This document shows, one piece after another, positions 34,210-44,401 of a stretch of 64,000 nt of DNA (the first letter of the stretch is position 1; each line of letters opens with the position of its first letter). This DNA comes from Lacipirellula parvula. Lineage in GTDB: Bacteria; Planctomycetota; Planctomycetia; Pirellulales; Lacipirellulaceae. The notes under the pieces were generated by a model, which had not been told where the DNA came from, did not search any database, and worked only from the letters and a program-made list of their open reading frames with translations. The stretch is taken from assembly GCF_009177095.1 (NCBI RefSeq), contig NZ_AP021861.1, positions 5,996,501 through 6,060,500 of the forward strand, written 5' to 3'. Position numbers and translations under genes: made by a program.

Positions 34210-35664
34210 GCCGCTGCCTTGGAAGGGACTCTCTTCAGTGGTCGCACTATCGGCGAGCGGCAACGTCACCGTGAAGGTCGTGCCCCGATCGATCACGCTG
34301 TTGAACGCAATCTCGCCGCCGTGATTATGAACCACCGACTGACAGATGCTAAGCCCCAACCCCGTGCCGCCGACGCCGGGGCTGCGCGTGCGAGCCGATT
34401 CCGCGCGGAAAAATCGTTGAAAAATGTGCTGCTGCTCTTCGTTCGAGATGCCGGTTCCCGTGTCCGCAATGCTGAGCCGCACGCTCGTCCCGTCGACGAT
34501 CGCCTCGACTGTCACCTCGCCGCCGGCAGGAGTGTACTTCACGGCGTTGTCGAGCAGGTTGTTGAGCACCTGCCGGAGATGGTTGCGGTTCCCTTCGACC
34601 AGCGCGTAGTCGACGCGGCCGACGCGCAGTTTCACCCCGCGAGCTTCCGCAACGCCAGAGAACATGTCGACTGCTTTGAAAGTCAGGTCGTTCAAATCAA
34701 CGCGTTGAAACTGAGCCACCGGAAGCTCCGCCTCGGTTTCGGACAGCAGCAGCAACTGATTGACGAGCGCTTCGAGCGCGCCGCACTCTTCGATCACATC
34801 GACCATCAGGTCTTCGTATTCCTCGGGAGAGCGAGCGCCGTTGAGGGCGACTTCGACCGAACTCCGAATCGCGGCAAGCGGCGTCCGCAGTTCATGCGCC
34901 GCGTTCGCCAAGAAGTCGCGTTTTACGTTCAAGTACGCAGCAATACGATCGAGGAGGCTGTTGATCGTCTCGGCAAGCTGATCGAGTTCGTCGCCTGAGC
35001 CGCGAATGATCAAGCGTTCTTCGAGGTGGTTGGGGCGCAATCTCGCGGCGGTGGTGATGATCTCGCCCAAGGTGTGCACGGCGCGAGACGCAAGCCAGTA
35101 CCCGCCAATCGGCGCCGCCAACAGCACCGCGGCGGCGGCCAGCAACACCCAGCGATCGATCCGCGCCATGTCCTCGTTGATGCGATCGAGCGTGGCGCCG
35201 ACGCGGATGCCGGCCACGCCGTCGATCGCATGGGGAGCCCGCATCTGCACGATGCGATACCCCTCAAAAGTCACCGGAGTTGCATCCTCATCGATATTGG
35301 GCCGCGGCAATCGCGGACGCGCATCTTGAGTCGCCCATAGCTGATCGCCGCGATCGTCGACCAGCTTCACATACCAACCACGATGCTCGTGGCTTTGCGC
35401 CATGCGCTCCAGGTCGGTCTTCAGCGACTCCAAATTGCCGTGATGCACCGAGTTGATCGAAAGCACAATTTCATGCGCATCGTCGATGAGCACCTGGTCG
35501 AGTTCGTGCACGAGCGCCCAGCGCACTCCTTGGCGCAGGCCGATCAGCGTCACCAGCGCCGTGATAATGACGACGATGGCGTTCCAGACGGCGAGTCGAA
35601 ACCGCAAAGTCCGCCACGTCGGCCCCTGAGACTTCGTGCGTTTGGCGGGATTCAACGACGGCAT
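32680..35664 (-). CDS. Histidine kinase fused in frame to a sulfatase
   Basis: A single open frame of 994 residues. The start at 35664 (MPSLNPAKR) is preferred to an upstream GTG at 35712. Residues about 1-480 are a sensor kinase: TM1 about 25-46, an extracytoplasmic sensor, TM2 about 172-194, HAMP, the H box FLANAAHELRTPLAA (His about 257), N box NLLDNAVKYTP, G box GGTGLGLSI, ending in a normal TFTVTLPLAD. The frame then continues without a stop through PFQGSGMTRVV into a sulfatase with its own hydrophobic signal, metal site YADDLGYGD and formylglycine motif C-T-P-S-R. The reading frame was checked by eye over 34201-34260. The response regulator gene is just upstream. Either a true fusion with cytoplasmic kinase and exported sulfatase, or two genes of which the first lost its stop. 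Confidence 0.8.
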   Translation of the reverse strand: MPSLNPAKRTKSQGPTWRTLRFRLAVWNAIVVIITALVTLIGLRQGVRWALVHELDQVLIDDAHEIVLSINSVHHGNLESLKTDLERMAQSHEHRGWYVKLVDDRGDQLWATQDARPRLPRPNIDEDATPVTFEGYRIVQMRAPHAIDGVAGIRVGATLDRINEDMARIDRWVLLAAAAVLLAAPIGGYWLASRAVHTLGEIITTAARLRPNHLEERLIIRGSGDELDQLAETINSLLDRIAAYLNVKRDFLANAAHELRTPLAAIRSSVEVALNGARSPEEYEDLMVDVIEECGALEALVNQLLLLSETEAELPVAQFQRVDLNDLTFKAVDMFSGVAEARGVKLRVGRVDYALVEGNRNHLRQVLNNLLDNAVKYTPAGGEVTVEAIVDGTSVRLSIADTGTGISNEEQQHIFQRFFRAESARTRSPGVGGTGLGLSICQSVVHNHGGEIAFNSVIDRGTTFTVTLPLADSATTEESPFQGSGMTRVVSILFGLSAILINVAPLQAAEPAGVARPNIVLIYADDLGYGDVSINGGKIPTPNIDKLAQQGLAFRDAHSSAPTCTPSRFALLTGQYAFRQEGTGILPGDANLIIKPGTPTIASLLQSVGYKTGVIGKWHLGLGEGKVNWNEPIKPSPEQIGFDEHFIIAATGDRVPCVYVSGGRVVDLDPADPIEVSYAERIDLSPSGAEQPEKLKQRWSHGHDQSIVNGISRIGWMTGGEQARWIDEEMADVIAGQGVDFIERHHAEPFFLFFATQDIHVPRVPHSRFAGKSGHGLRGDAIMQLDWTVGQVLDSLEKHNLADNTLVIFSSDNGPVLDDGYVDQANELLGEHDPNGPYRAGKYSAFEGGTRVPFFVRWPARVPAGGTTGALFGQVDLAATLSALAGAKIPTGACQDSRDELDALLGEDKTGRPHLVHEGRDPHSLRMGPWKFVPAGPSRDSLNPGPPTKVAKKGALYNLSAEFDETTNLVNKHPEQAATMRKKLRAIATSPDRS

Positions 35665-35721
35665 GGCGTCATTCCGTGAAAGTGGTCTGCAAGGCCGCGT
35701 CTCGCTCCGCACGAACGTCGT

Positions 35722-36393
35722 TTAGACGCCCTTGAGCACGTAGCCCCGACCGCGGACGGTTTGCAACAACGGCTCGCCGAAGTCGCGATCGATCTTCCCG
35801 CGCAGTCGCGTGATGTGGACTTCGATCACGTTGGTCACGCCTTCCCAATTCGAATCCCACAGATGCTCGCTCAGCATCTTGCGGGTCAGCACTTGCCCCG
35901 CGTTCCGCATCAGGAACTCAAGCAGGCTGAACTCGGTTGGGGTGAGATCGATTTCTTGACCGTCGCGCGTAACCCGACGCGTCGCCAAGTCGAGCGACAG
36001 CGGCCCGACGCACAGACTCTGAGCCGTCAGATTGTGGGCGCGCCGTGCCACGGCCGAGAGCCGCGCGAGCAGTTCGGGAAACGAAAATGGCTTGATTAGA
36101 TAGTCGTCGGCGCCGGCGTTCAGGCCGTCGACGCGTTCCTCCACAGAGCCCAAGGCAGTCAGGATGATCACCGGCGTGCGGATTCCCTGGCTGCGGATGG
36201 TGCGGAGCACGTCGATACCCGACTGATCCGGGAGCATCAGGTCGAGGACGACGGCGTCGCACTTCTGGGCGACGACGACGTCGAGCCCCTTCGCCCCGGT
36301 GGCGGCGAGCGTGCAACGATGACCGGCGTCTTCGAGACCGCGGCGAATCGCTTTCCCGAGAATGTCGTCATCTTCTACGACAAGGACTTCCAT
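35722..36393 (-). CDS. OmpR/PhoB-type response regulator
   Basis: A 223-residue regulator. Receiver domain: acidic pocket VVEDDD (5-10), phospho-acceptor D51 (AVVLDLMLPD) and conserved K101 (DYLIKPF). The C-terminal winged helix-turn-helix is of the OmpR kind (LTPTEFSLLEFLMRNAGQVLTR, VHITRLRGKI, TVRGRGYVL). It resembles the CusR/CopR branch, and the partner kinase is CusS-like, but the signal (metal or other) is not shown. The kinase gene follows after 57 bases. It may control the sulfatase that is fused or coupled to the kinase. Confidence 0.93.
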   Translation of the reverse strand: MEVLVVEDDDILGKAIRRGLEDAGHRCTLAATGAKGLDVVVAQKCDAVVLDLMLPDQSGIDVLRTIRSQGIRTPVIILTALGSVEERVDGLNAGADDYLIKPFSFPELLARLSAVARRAHNLTAQSLCVGPLSLDLATRRVTRDGQEIDLTPTEFSLLEFLMRNAGQVLTRKMLSEHLWDSNWEGVTNVIEVHITRLRGKIDRDFGEPLLQTVRGRGYVLKGV

Positions 36394-36708
36394 ATTGCAT
36401 CTGTTCCGTAAGTGAGGCGAGAAGTTGAATGACGGGGGCGGCGATTAAAGCCACCGGCTTCGCCGGTGGACGAATGGCCGCCAGGCTTAATTCGTACATC
36501 GTCCACCGGCAGAGCCGGCGGCTTTCATCCCTGAAGTTGCGACAGTCCTATTATTAAGAATAGCGTCCGCGGGCTCCTGGGGGCGACGGGCTAATTAGCG
36601 GAAATCCGTACCAGCACGGGAGTAATAGCGGTCTGTCTATTTTGTAATTACCGTTGACGGCTGCCGCCGATCAGTGAAAGTATACAAAATTGAAAGGTAA
36701 CTTCGAAC
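36394..36708. other. Divergent intergenic region
   Basis: Holds the inverted repeat 36447-36525. TTGACG at 36654-36659 and TATACA at 36681-36686 are 21 bases apart, too far for a good promoter; no other promoter was seen for the dabA-like operon. Confidence 0.35.
36447..36525. repeat. 25-bp inverted repeat
   Basis: Arms 36447-36471 and 36501-36525 match in inverted orientation at 22 of 25. Each arm is itself a hairpin (CCACCGGCTTCGCCGGTGG). Confidence 0.8.
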
Positions 36709-36712
36709 ATGA

Positions 36713-39700
36713 ATGCAATTCCGAGTCACCGCTGGCCGCTTTTTCAAACATGAAAAACAACCGCACCGATTAAACAGCTCCCGCCCGTCGCCTCCCCCTC
36801 CCTCCCAGCTCGTAATCGGAGCTCCTCCCGCTGTGGCGCTAACTGCTTCTTCTGAGCGCCCTGCCCCGATCGACCTTTCTCCAGAGAAAGCCGATCGCTT
36901 GCTTCGTTCGATCGAGCAGGCCGCCCATCTGCTGCCGACTCAGGGCCCGATCACGGTCTTCGTCCATCATAATACGCTCCACGCCTTCGAGGAGTTGCGC
37001 TTCGACGCGGCGCTCGGCCGCTCGCAACGCGTCTACGGCAGTCAACCGTTCCTGATGGAAGAACGCTACCGACGCGAACTCGCGCGCGGGCGAATCAAGG
37101 AAGCGGATCTCGCCGCCGTCCTCGAAGCAGACCTCGCCGATCGCGCCGACGAACTCATCGGGCTGCTGGGAACGCGTTTCCACCTCCGGCTCGCGATGCT
37201 CAAGCATTCGCTGCGCACGGCGCCGAGCCCCGAACTACGGTGGGTGGTCGCCGAGACCGACGCGCTGCGCACCTTTCGCAGCGACGTCCCGCCGGAGATT
37301 CGCCGGCGACTGGTCGAGGGAACGCGTCGCTGGATCATGCGCGACTTCCGTGCGGGTGTCGCGAATTCGGGACAACTAAGCGAGCCGTTGCTGGAGCAGT
37401 TGATTGAGAAAACACTCGATCAGTTTGATCGCCAAAAGATCGAATCGTGGCACGACGCCCAGTGGGAGGAAGTTTGTTTGCAACTCTTGTGGCGACTTTC
37501 TTTCGACGGCGTCCAGCGCACCGGCCGAACGACTCCCGCCCCGCCGGCAGCCCTGCGCCACCGCGACGCCCTGCTGCAGGCGACCGGAGTCGACGCCGAC
37601 GAGTTGGCCAACGAAGTGCTGATTCGCTACGCCGCGGCCTTCCTCGACCAAGGGTACGCCCACTGGCCGCTTCCTGATCGCGACGCCGGGTTCTATCAGT
37701 CGTTCCTGAGAGTGTACGGTCATTCGGGAGGCGTCGTTCCCCACTGGCTCATGGGGATCAAACGCGAACTTGCCAGACTGCAGCGCGAGCAAGTCACGCC
37801 GCTCGCGTGCATCGAGGAATCGCTCGACCTCCTCGGCGTCTCGGCCGAGGAACGCGACGAGTTCATCGCGGCGTCGTTGCTTGCGCTGCGCGGCTGGGCC
37901 GGCATGATCTGGCAGATGGAGACGAACGCCGAATGGGCCGTACGGCCGGCGCCGCGCGGCACGCTCGTCGAATTCCTGGCGGTACGGCTGCTGCTCGATC
38001 GCTTCGCCGCCGCTCACATCGCGAAAGAAGCGCTGGGCGATGCGGAGCCGCTCGCAATGCTTCGCTCACGAGTCACCGCAATTCACGCCGCGCGCACGCC
38101 CACCGGCAAGACGCAACTGGCGTTCTTGGTTTTCCAGCTCTGCCAAGTGCGGGGCGTCCTGCCTGAAGAACTCTTCCGTTTGCCTGAAAAGACTTGGGGG
38201 CAGCTGGCGGACGAGCTGTCCGCCTTCGACGACTTCGAGCGCCGCCGCACATTTCAGTTGGCCTACGAGCGCCGCTACCGCAATCAAACGCTCGACGCCC
38301 TCGCGATTCACAACCGCTGCCAGCAGCCGAATGACGCCGCCTCGCGGCAGGCGCCTTCGTTCCAGATCGTTTGCTGCATCGACGACCGCGAAGAATCGTT
38401 CCGGCGCCACTTGGAGGAAGTCGATCCTGCGTGCGAGACGCTTGGATACGCCGGCTTCTTCGGCGTGGCGATGTATTACCGCGGCGTTGCCGACGCCCAC
38501 AGCCGGCCTCTGTGTCCGGTGGCAGTCAAACCGCAGCATTACGTCAAAGAACTGCCGGCGTACGCACTCGAAGAAGTCGATCGTCGTCGGTCGCGCTTTC
38601 GGCGGCTGTTCGGCGCGGCTTCGCATCAGTTTCACCGGGGCAGCCGTTCGCTTCTCGGCGGCGCCGTCACGGCCCTCTTCGGCACGCTGGCGTCCGTGCC
38701 GCTCGTGACTCGGATCCTGTTTCCGCGCATTTCCGCGCAGATCCGCAAGCTGTTCGGTCAGATCGTTCGCCCGCCCGCAGCAACGCAGTTGCTGCTTGAG
38801 CGAAGCGAAGCGAAGCCCGGCCCCGACGCAGGCCACGTGGGCTACAGCGTCGACGAAATGACCGACGTCGTCGAGCAGACGCTTCGCGATACGGGACTTA
38901 CTCGCAATTTTTCACGACTGGTACTGTTCTGTGGACATGGTTCGTCCAGCTTGAACAACCCGCATGAAAGCGCCTACAACTGCGGCGCTTGTAGCGGCGG
39001 CAGCGGCGGACCGAATGCCCGCGCCTTCTGCCAAATGGCAAACGACCCACGCGTCCGAGCGAGACTGGCAGACCGCGGGCTCGACATTCCCGCAGAAGCC
39101 TACTTCATCGGCGCGTTTCACAACACCTGCACCGATGGCGTCGACTACTTCGATCTCGATCGCCTGCCGGCCGCCCACCAAGAACTGTTCGCGACGACGC
39201 GGCGAACCATCGACGAAGCGCGGCGCCGCAACGCCCACGAACGCTGCCGACGTTTTGAATCGGCGGAACTATCGCTCACGCCCGCCGCGGCGCTCGCGCA
39301 TGTCGAGCTCCGCTCGGAAGACTTGTCGCAAGCGCGGCCCGAGTACAATCACGCGACCAACGCAGCAGTCTTCGTCGGACGACGTGCACGGAGCCGCGGG
39401 CTTTTCATGGATCGGCGCACCTTCCTGGCGTCGTACGATCCGACGCAAGACGCCGAGGACGGGGCAATCCTGGCAAGAATCCTCGCCGCGGTAATCCCCG
39501 TTTGCGCGGGCATCAATCTGGAGTACTACTTCTCCTGCGTCGACGTCGAGGGCTACGGCTGTGGCTCAAAGTTGCCCCACAACATCACGTCGCTGCTGGG
39601 GGTGATGGAAGGGGCGTCGAGCGATTTGCGGCCAGGGCTTTCGGCCCAGATGATCGAAATCCATGAACCGCTCCGAATCCTGTTCGTCATTGAAACAACG

Positions 39701-39982
39701 CCGGCCGCACTGGAGCGAATCATGACCGCCAACCCGACGATCGCGCGGCTTTGCCGCAACGAGTGGGTGCAACTGGCGACGTTGAGTCCTGAAAACGCGA
39801 CGATCCACCTCTTCAGCAACGGGCGATTCGAGCGATACGTTACCGAATCCGACCAACTGCCCGAAGCAGCGGCTTCGATCGATTGGTACCGCGGCTGGCG
39901 CGATCATCTGGGCTACGCTTCAATCAAAGCGTCCGTCTCGCCAACTCCCGCTTCCAGGCTCAAGGGGAGGACGCCGCGATGA
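36713..39982 (+). CDS. dabA: DabA-like inorganic-carbon transporter subunit (DUF2309)
   Basis: A protein of up to 1089 residues of the DUF2309 family, whose characterised members (Halothiobacillus DabA) are zinc-containing, carbonic-anhydrase-like subunits of a complex that accumulates inorganic carbon. Zinc-site motifs are present: [13 protein letters not shown] and, later, [12 protein letters not shown] with NCGACSGG. The N-terminal [14 protein letters not shown] matches the family. The end overlaps the next gene by four bases (ATGA). The start is uncertain: the ATG at 36713 gives a 40-residue low-complexity N-terminus, while a GTG at 36833 would give 1049 residues, close to the family size. 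Two mini-ORFs overlap the first ATG. Confidence 0.9.
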   Translation: MQFRVTAGRFFKHEKQPHRLNSSRPSPPPPSQLVIGAPPAVALTASSERPAPIDLSPEKADRLLRSIEQAAHLLPTQGPITVFVHHNTLHAFEELRFDAALGRSQRVYGSQPFLMEERYRRELARGRIKEADLAAVLEADLADRADELIGLLGTRFHLRLAMLKHSLRTAPSPELRWVVAETDALRTFRSDVPPEIRRRLVEGTRRWIMRDFRAGVANSGQLSEPLLEQLIEKTLDQFDRQKIESWHDAQWEEVCLQLLWRLSFDGVQRTGRTTPAPPAALRHRDALLQATGVDADELANEVLIRYAAAFLDQGYAHWPLPDRDAGFYQSFLRVYGHSGGVVPHWLMGIKRELARLQREQVTPLACIEESLDLLGVSAEERDEFIAASLLALRGWAGMIWQMETNAEWAVRPAPRGTLVEFLAVRLLLDRFAAAHIAKEALGDAEPLAMLRSRVTAIHAARTPTGKTQLAFLVFQLCQVRGVLPEELFRLPEKTWGQLADELSAFDDFERRRTFQLAYERRYRNQTLDALAIHNRCQQPNDAASRQAPSFQIVCCIDDREESFRRHLEEVDPACETLGYAGFFGVAMYYRGVADAHSRPLCPVAVKPQHYVKELPAYALEEVDRRRSRFRRLFGAASHQFHRGSRSLLGGAVTALFGTLASVPLVTRILFPRISAQIRKLFGQIVRPPAATQLLLERSEAKPGPDAGHVGYSVDEMTDVVEQTLRDTGLTRNFSRLVLFCGHGSSSLNNPHESAYNCGACSGGSGGPNARAFCQMANDPRVRARLADRGLDIPAEAYFIGAFHNTCTDGVDYFDLDRLPAAHQELFATTRRTIDEARRRNAHERCRRFESAELSLTPAAALAHVELRSEDLSQARPEYNHATNAAVFVGRRARSRGLFMDRRTFLASYDPTQDAEDGAILARILAAVIPVCAGINLEYYFSCVDVEGYGCGSKLPHNITSLLGVMEGASSDLRPGLSAQMIEIHEPLRILFVIETTPAALERIMTANPTIARLCRNEWVQLATLSPENATIHLFSNGRFERYVTESDQLPEAAASIDWYRGWRDHLGYASIKASVSPTPASRLKGRTPR

Positions 39983-41370
39983 ACGACGAGCAACTCTTCC
40001 AACTGCTGGGAACGTCCGTCGTTGCGTGCCCGACGCTGCTGTTGACGGTGCTGGGCGTCTCGTCGCTTGTCGGCCGGCCGCTACGCGAACGGACGGCGAG
40101 CCGGCTCACTCAGGGCGCCGTGGCGACGGGGCTACTTGCATCGATCGGCATTCTCGTGCTGATGCTAATTACCGATCGCCGACTGGTTGAACTCGACATG
40201 GGCCACTGGCTGGCACTTGAGAAGCAGCACTTTCATTTCACCTTCAAGTTCGTGTTTGATCGGCTCTCCGTGCCATTCGTGATTCTCTCCTTCGCCCTCT
40301 GCGGCGTGACCGGCGCGTTCGCAAGCAAGTACCTACATCGCGAGCCGGGCTACGGGCGATTTTTCGTGCTATATGCGATGTTCCTGCTGGGGATGGTCGT
40401 CACCTCGCTGGCCGGGACGATCGAAACATTGTTCGCCGGGTGGGAACTCGTCGGCCTGTCGTCCGCGCTTCTCGTCGGCTTCTTCCACGAACGCTCGGCG
40501 CCGGTGCGAAACGGGCTGCGCGTTTGGACCGTCTATCGCGTGGCCGATGCGGCGTTCCTGTTGGCGACGCTCGCGCTCCACCATCTCGCTGGTGGCGGCG
40601 ACTTCGGCGGATTGATGGGGAACAGCCCATGGCCCGCGGGGCATGCAGCGCTCACTACGAATCAGGCGTTGTTCGTCGGCCTGCTGCTGTTGGTCGCCGC
40701 GGCCGGCAAGAGCGCGCTCGTTCCGTTCTCAGGCTGGCTGCCGCGCGCAATGGAAGGGCCCACGCCGTCGAGCGCTATTTTCTACGGCGCCCTGTCGGTT
40801 CATCTCGGCGCCTTCTTGTTGCTGCGATTCGGCCCACTGCTCGAAGCATCGACGCTCCTGTGCGTCGTGGTCGTGGCGCTTGGGCTTGTTTCAGCAATTT
40901 TTGGAGCACTCGCCGCGCGAGTGCAAACCGACGTGAAAAGCGCCCTCGCCTTTGCCGCGCTCACTCAGGTAAGCATCATTTTCGTCGAAATCGGCTGCGG
41001 CCTCCGTTACATCGCGCTGATCCACATCATCGGCCATGCCTGCTTGCGAACGCTGCAACTCCTGCGGGCACCGACGCTGCTGCACGACTACCACGACCTC
41101 GAAAACGCCATCGGCGGCCATCTCCCGCAACAGGCGACGTTCTGGCAACGCATTGTGCCCGCGGCACTGCGTCGCCAGGCGTTCCGCTTGGCATTTGAAC
41201 GCGGCTTCTTCGACACGCTGCTTGGCGACTACTGCGTTCGTCCGTTTCTCAGCTTCTTCCGACGGTGCGACGCCATGGAACGACGCTGGACGAATTTCCT
41301 GGCAGGCCAAACGTCGCGCAACGCCGCGCCCCTCCAAGCAACGGGAGACGTCGCCGACGACATACAGTGA
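39979..41370 (+). CDS. dabB: DabB-like membrane subunit (NuoL/MrpA-like)
   Basis: A 463-residue polytopic membrane protein of the proton-conducting NADH dehydrogenase subunit 5 family. The start at 39979 overlaps the dabA stop (ATGA) and has GGGGAGG upstream. Family motifs include [19 protein letters not shown] and [24 protein letters not shown]. DabB is the cation-coupled channel of DabA/DabB, so this pair should import or hydrate CO2/HCO3- using the membrane potential. No other complex I genes are nearby, which supports the DAB role rather than respiration. Confidence 0.88.
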   Translation: MNDEQLFQLLGTSVVACPTLLLTVLGVSSLVGRPLRERTASRLTQGAVATGLLASIGILVLMLITDRRLVELDMGHWLALEKQHFHFTFKFVFDRLSVPFVILSFALCGVTGAFASKYLHREPGYGRFFVLYAMFLLGMVVTSLAGTIETLFAGWELVGLSSALLVGFFHERSAPVRNGLRVWTVYRVADAAFLLATLALHHLAGGGDFGGLMGNSPWPAGHAALTTNQALFVGLLLLVAAAGKSALVPFSGWLPRAMEGPTPSSAIFYGALSVHLGAFLLLRFGPLLEASTLLCVVVVALGLVSAIFGALAARVQTDVKSALAFAALTQVSIIFVEIGCGLRYIALIHIIGHACLRTLQLLRAPTLLHDYHDLENAIGGHLPQQATFWQRIVPAALRRQAFRLAFERGFFDTLLGDYCVRPFLSFFRRCDAMERRWTNFLAGQTSRNAAPLQATGDVADDIQ

Positions 41371-42791
41371 CTGAACTCCACCTTCCCTGGTTGCAACTGG
41401 CGATCGCGCTGCCAGCGCTCGGCGCGCTGTCACTAATCGGCCTGCGCAACCATGCAGCGACTCAGCGCCGCACGCTCCTCTGCAGCGGGTTGTCGCTCGC
41501 GTGCGCAGCAGGAGCCTGGCTCGACTTCGGTTCACTCCATGCAATTGCAGCACACGACCGCTGGTCGATCGCCTCTCGGCTCTTCGGCGTCGAGTTCTTC
41601 GTCATCGACGAATTAAATGCGCCGCTACTGCCGATGGCGGCGCTAATCAGCTTCGTCACCGCGCTCGCGACGCTGCGCACAAAATTCCGCCACTATCCGT
41701 TCACGATCAGTTTGCTCTCCGAGACGATCCTGCTCGCGACGCTCAGCTGCCGCCACTCGTGGGGCATCGTCGCCCTGCTCGCGATCAGCGTGCTGCCGCC
41801 GCTATGGGAACTCCACAGTCGCGGCAAACCAATGCGCGTGTTTGCGATTCATATTTCATTCTTCGTCACGCTGCTCGTCGCTGGATGGTGGCTTGTCGAA
41901 CGAACAACGCCCGGCACGGCGTCCTCGAGTCTCGCGTTTGGACTGTTGACCGCCGCCGTGCTGCTGCGCTGCGGGGCCGTGCCGTTCCACTGCTGGATCA
42001 CCGACCTGTTCGAACACGCCGCGTTCGGCACGTCGCTGTTGTTCGTCACGCCCATGGTCGGCGTCTACGCGGCTGTGCGCTTGCTACTGCCGACGGCTCC
42101 CGACTGGGCCCTGCAGAGTCTCGCACTAGTCTCCATCGTCACGGCCGTCTACGCCGCTGGGATGGCGCTGGTGCAACGCGACGGCCGGCGGTTCTTCTGC
42201 TATTTGTTCTTGAGCCACTCGTCGCTCGTGCTCGTCGGACTTGAATCGGCCACTCCCATCGGTTTGACTGGCGCTCTCTGCCTCTGGATCTCGGTCGGCC
42301 TGGCGCTCACCGGATTCGGCCTGACGCTGCGAGCGATCGAATCCCGTACTGGCCGCCTCTCGCTCAGCGAATTCCACGGCCTTTACGAACATACGCCAAC
42401 GCTCGCGGCGTTCTTCCTGATTACCGGCCTCGCGAGCATCGGCTTTCCCGGGACGATCGGCTTCGTCGGCGCCGAACTGCTGCTTGAGGGCGCCATCGGC
42501 GTCCACCCGTGGATCTGCTTGCTGGCGGTGCTCACTGCCGCGCTCAACGGCATCGCCGTGCTGCAGGCTTACTTCCGCATCTTCACGGGCAAGCGTTACT
42601 TCCCGACGATCTCCCTGCGAAGCCGCCTACCGGAACGGATCGCCGTGCTGGCCCTTGCAGCGCTCCTGCTCGGCGGCGGCCTCTTTCCTCAGCCAGGGCT
42701 GACCTCGCGTTACCGCGCCGCCAGCGAATTGATCGCCGCCCGCCTTGAGCGGCTTGGCCAGAGGTCGGCGATGCGAGCTGCCAGCGACTGA
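41367..42791 (+). CDS. Second NuoL/M-like membrane subunit of the DAB operon
   Basis: A 474-residue polytopic membrane protein of the same antiporter-like family. The GTG at 41367 overlaps the dabB stop (GTGA), so it is translationally coupled. Hydrophobic segments occur throughout, with motifs such as [22 protein letters not shown] and [15 protein letters not shown]. It is not a copy of the dabB-like protein; resemblance to it is that of distant paralogs. Typical DAB operons carry one such subunit, so this could add a second ion path or be a partner in a larger complex. The function is inferred from the operon only. Confidence 0.85.
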   Translation: MTELHLPWLQLAIALPALGALSLIGLRNHAATQRRTLLCSGLSLACAAGAWLDFGSLHAIAAHDRWSIASRLFGVEFFVIDELNAPLLPMAALISFVTALATLRTKFRHYPFTISLLSETILLATLSCRHSWGIVALLAISVLPPLWELHSRGKPMRVFAIHISFFVTLLVAGWWLVERTTPGTASSSLAFGLLTAAVLLRCGAVPFHCWITDLFEHAAFGTSLLFVTPMVGVYAAVRLLLPTAPDWALQSLALVSIVTAVYAAGMALVQRDGRRFFCYLFLSHSSLVLVGLESATPIGLTGALCLWISVGLALTGFGLTLRAIESRTGRLSLSEFHGLYEHTPTLAAFFLITGLASIGFPGTIGFVGAELLLEGAIGVHPWICLLAVLTAALNGIAVLQAYFRIFTGKRYFPTISLRSRLPERIAVLALAALLLGGGLFPQPGLTSRYRAASELIAARLERLGQRSAMRAASD

Positions 42792-43019
42792 CCGAGAGCA
42801 TGTCGGCCGTAAGCGGCCAAACTTACCGCTTTCTGCGGCTTCTTTTCCCCGGTTTTGCTGGCGTCCAAAGTGTCCGGCGCCGATGCAAATATTGACGCCT
42901 CGGCGACCCGAGCCAACTCGGACCGCGTTGACTTTTCCCCAGCCGCGAACTAGAAGTATCAGTGACTGCTAATAGGTTTTGGCAGGCGATTTTCGGGCCC
43001 AGCGGCCCCTCTGGACGCC
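42792..43019. other. Intergenic stretch
   Basis: No gene, terminator or repeat was recognised. Confidence 0.3.
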
Positions 43020-43361
43020 ATGATTCGCTCACTGATCAACGCCGCGAACGTCGCTTGCCAATGGGGCGGGCAATGCGCGTTTCGATCAATGGTGCTGGCG
43101 ATCGCACTAGTCGCGTACGGCTCGATCCCGAGTCTCTCGCTCGTGCAGACCGAGGTCGAATCTGAGGTTCAAGAAGAGGCCGCGACCGCTTCCAAACCGA
43201 TCGGAGAGTTCCGACGCAGCCTCCGCTACGTCGACCTCGCTTACCCGGTGAAGAGCGGCCAAGTGGCGGCCCATGTTTGTCGTTCGCCAGCCTTAGCGGC
43301 CCATTACGTTGATTCGATTCCGCACCTCTCGGCCGGACTGGCGCTTCCGCTGCGCTGTTAG
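43020..43361 (+). CDS. Possible small exported protein, 113 aa
   Basis: A short frame with an N-terminal hydrophobic segment (MVLAIALVAYGSIPSLSL, about 24-41) followed by an acidic stretch (QTEVESEVQEEAATASK), giving the appearance of a signal-anchored small protein. The ribosome site is weak and no family is recognised. It lies between the dab-like operon and the carbonic anhydrase, in the same direction. Confidence 0.4.
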   Translation: MIRSLINAANVACQWGGQCAFRSMVLAIALVAYGSIPSLSLVQTEVESEVQEEAATASKPIGEFRRSLRYVDLAYPVKSGQVAAHVCRSPALAAHYVDSIPHLSAGLALPLRC

Positions 43362-43592
43362 CAGGGCAACCGCCTCCGGCGCGCTCTTGCGGTGCGCCTG
43401 TGAGGTCGCTCGACGAACTCGGCGGCGTTTGCCAGAGCGTTTCTTCCATCCAGTCGAACTTGCGGTTGCCTCGTCGAGCCTACGCGAGCGCATCTTGCGT
43501 CCGTCGGCTCCGGCTGCTCGCTTCGACTTACATGCCGCGGCCGACCATCGGCTGCGCCATTCACCGACTTACGATTCGGAATCTTACCTACC

Positions 43593-44258
43593 ATGCAAAA
43601 ACTAGTAGACGGCGTTCATCGCTTCCAAAACGACGTGTTCTCCACGCACGAGCGCTTCTTCAAGCGGCTCGTCGAGGGCCAAAAGCCTCTGGCGCTGTTC
43701 ATCACCTGTTCGGACTCGCGCATCGATCCGAACATGATCACTCAGACCGAGCCAGGCGAACTATTCATCCTCCGCAATGCGGGGAACATCGTTCCCACCT
43801 ACTCCAATACCAGCAGCGGTGAAGCGGCGACCATCGAGTACGCCGTCGCCGTCCTCGGCGTGCAGGATGTCATCGTCTGCGGCCACTCCCACTGCGGCGC
43901 CATGGGCGCACTGCTCGACCCGAGCCAGGTGACGAACCTCCCTTCGGTGCGCGGCTGGCTCGGCCACGCCGAGGCGACTGCTCGCATCATTCGCGAAAAT
44001 TACGGACACATCACCGATCCGCAGGCAAAGCTCACCGCGACCGTCGAGGAAAACGTCCTCGTCCAGCTTGAAAACCTCCGCACTCATCCCAGCGTCCTAG
44101 CTGCGATGGGGCGCAACGAGTTGCGGCTCCACGGTTGGGTTTACAAGTTCGAAACAGGCCAAGTCTTCGCATTCAATCCGCAAGACGGACAGTTCGAATC
44201 GGTGGGCGACCAAGGCTTCGAGCCCCGTCCGATCATGCCGCACTTGCGAGCGATCTAA
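43593..44258 (+). CDS. Beta-class carbonic anhydrase
   Basis: A 221-residue beta carbonic anhydrase interconverting CO2 and bicarbonate. Zinc ligands: C39 (FITCSDSR), H98 and C101 (CGHSHCG); the D41/R43 dyad is intact. Full length for the family, with no signal peptide, so cytoplasmic. It stands between the DAB operon and the SulP gene, which fits a carbon-concentrating or CO2-supply function. The ribosome site is weak. Confidence 0.95.
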   Translation: MQKLVDGVHRFQNDVFSTHERFFKRLVEGQKPLALFITCSDSRIDPNMITQTEPGELFILRNAGNIVPTYSNTSSGEAATIEYAVAVLGVQDVIVCGHSHCGAMGALLDPSQVTNLPSVRGWLGHAEATARIIRENYGHITDPQAKLTATVEENVLVQLENLRTHPSVLAAMGRNELRLHGWVYKFETGQVFAFNPQDGQFESVGDQGFEPRPIMPHLRAI

Positions 44259-44269
44259 ACACAGGCGAT

Positions 44270-44366
44270 TAACCACAGAGGACACAGAGAGCACGGAGAA
44301 GAGGGCGCTGATTGAGGCAGCCAATCTTCTTCGTGCTTTTTCTATGTGGCCTCTGTGTTCTCTGGT
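44270..44366. repeat. Imperfect inverted repeat before the SulP gene
   Basis: AACCACAGAGGACACAGAGA at 44270 faces TGGCCTCTGTGTTCTCTGGT ending at 44366. Confidence 0.7.
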
Positions 44367-44401
44367 GAGAGCACTTGATGATTGCAGTTCTCTAGCCGCC
44401 A

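Noticed and set aside
36654-36686. TTGACG and TATACA as a promoter for the dabA-like operon
   Set aside because: Spacing is 21 bases, outside the usual 16-18, so it was not listed as a promoter.
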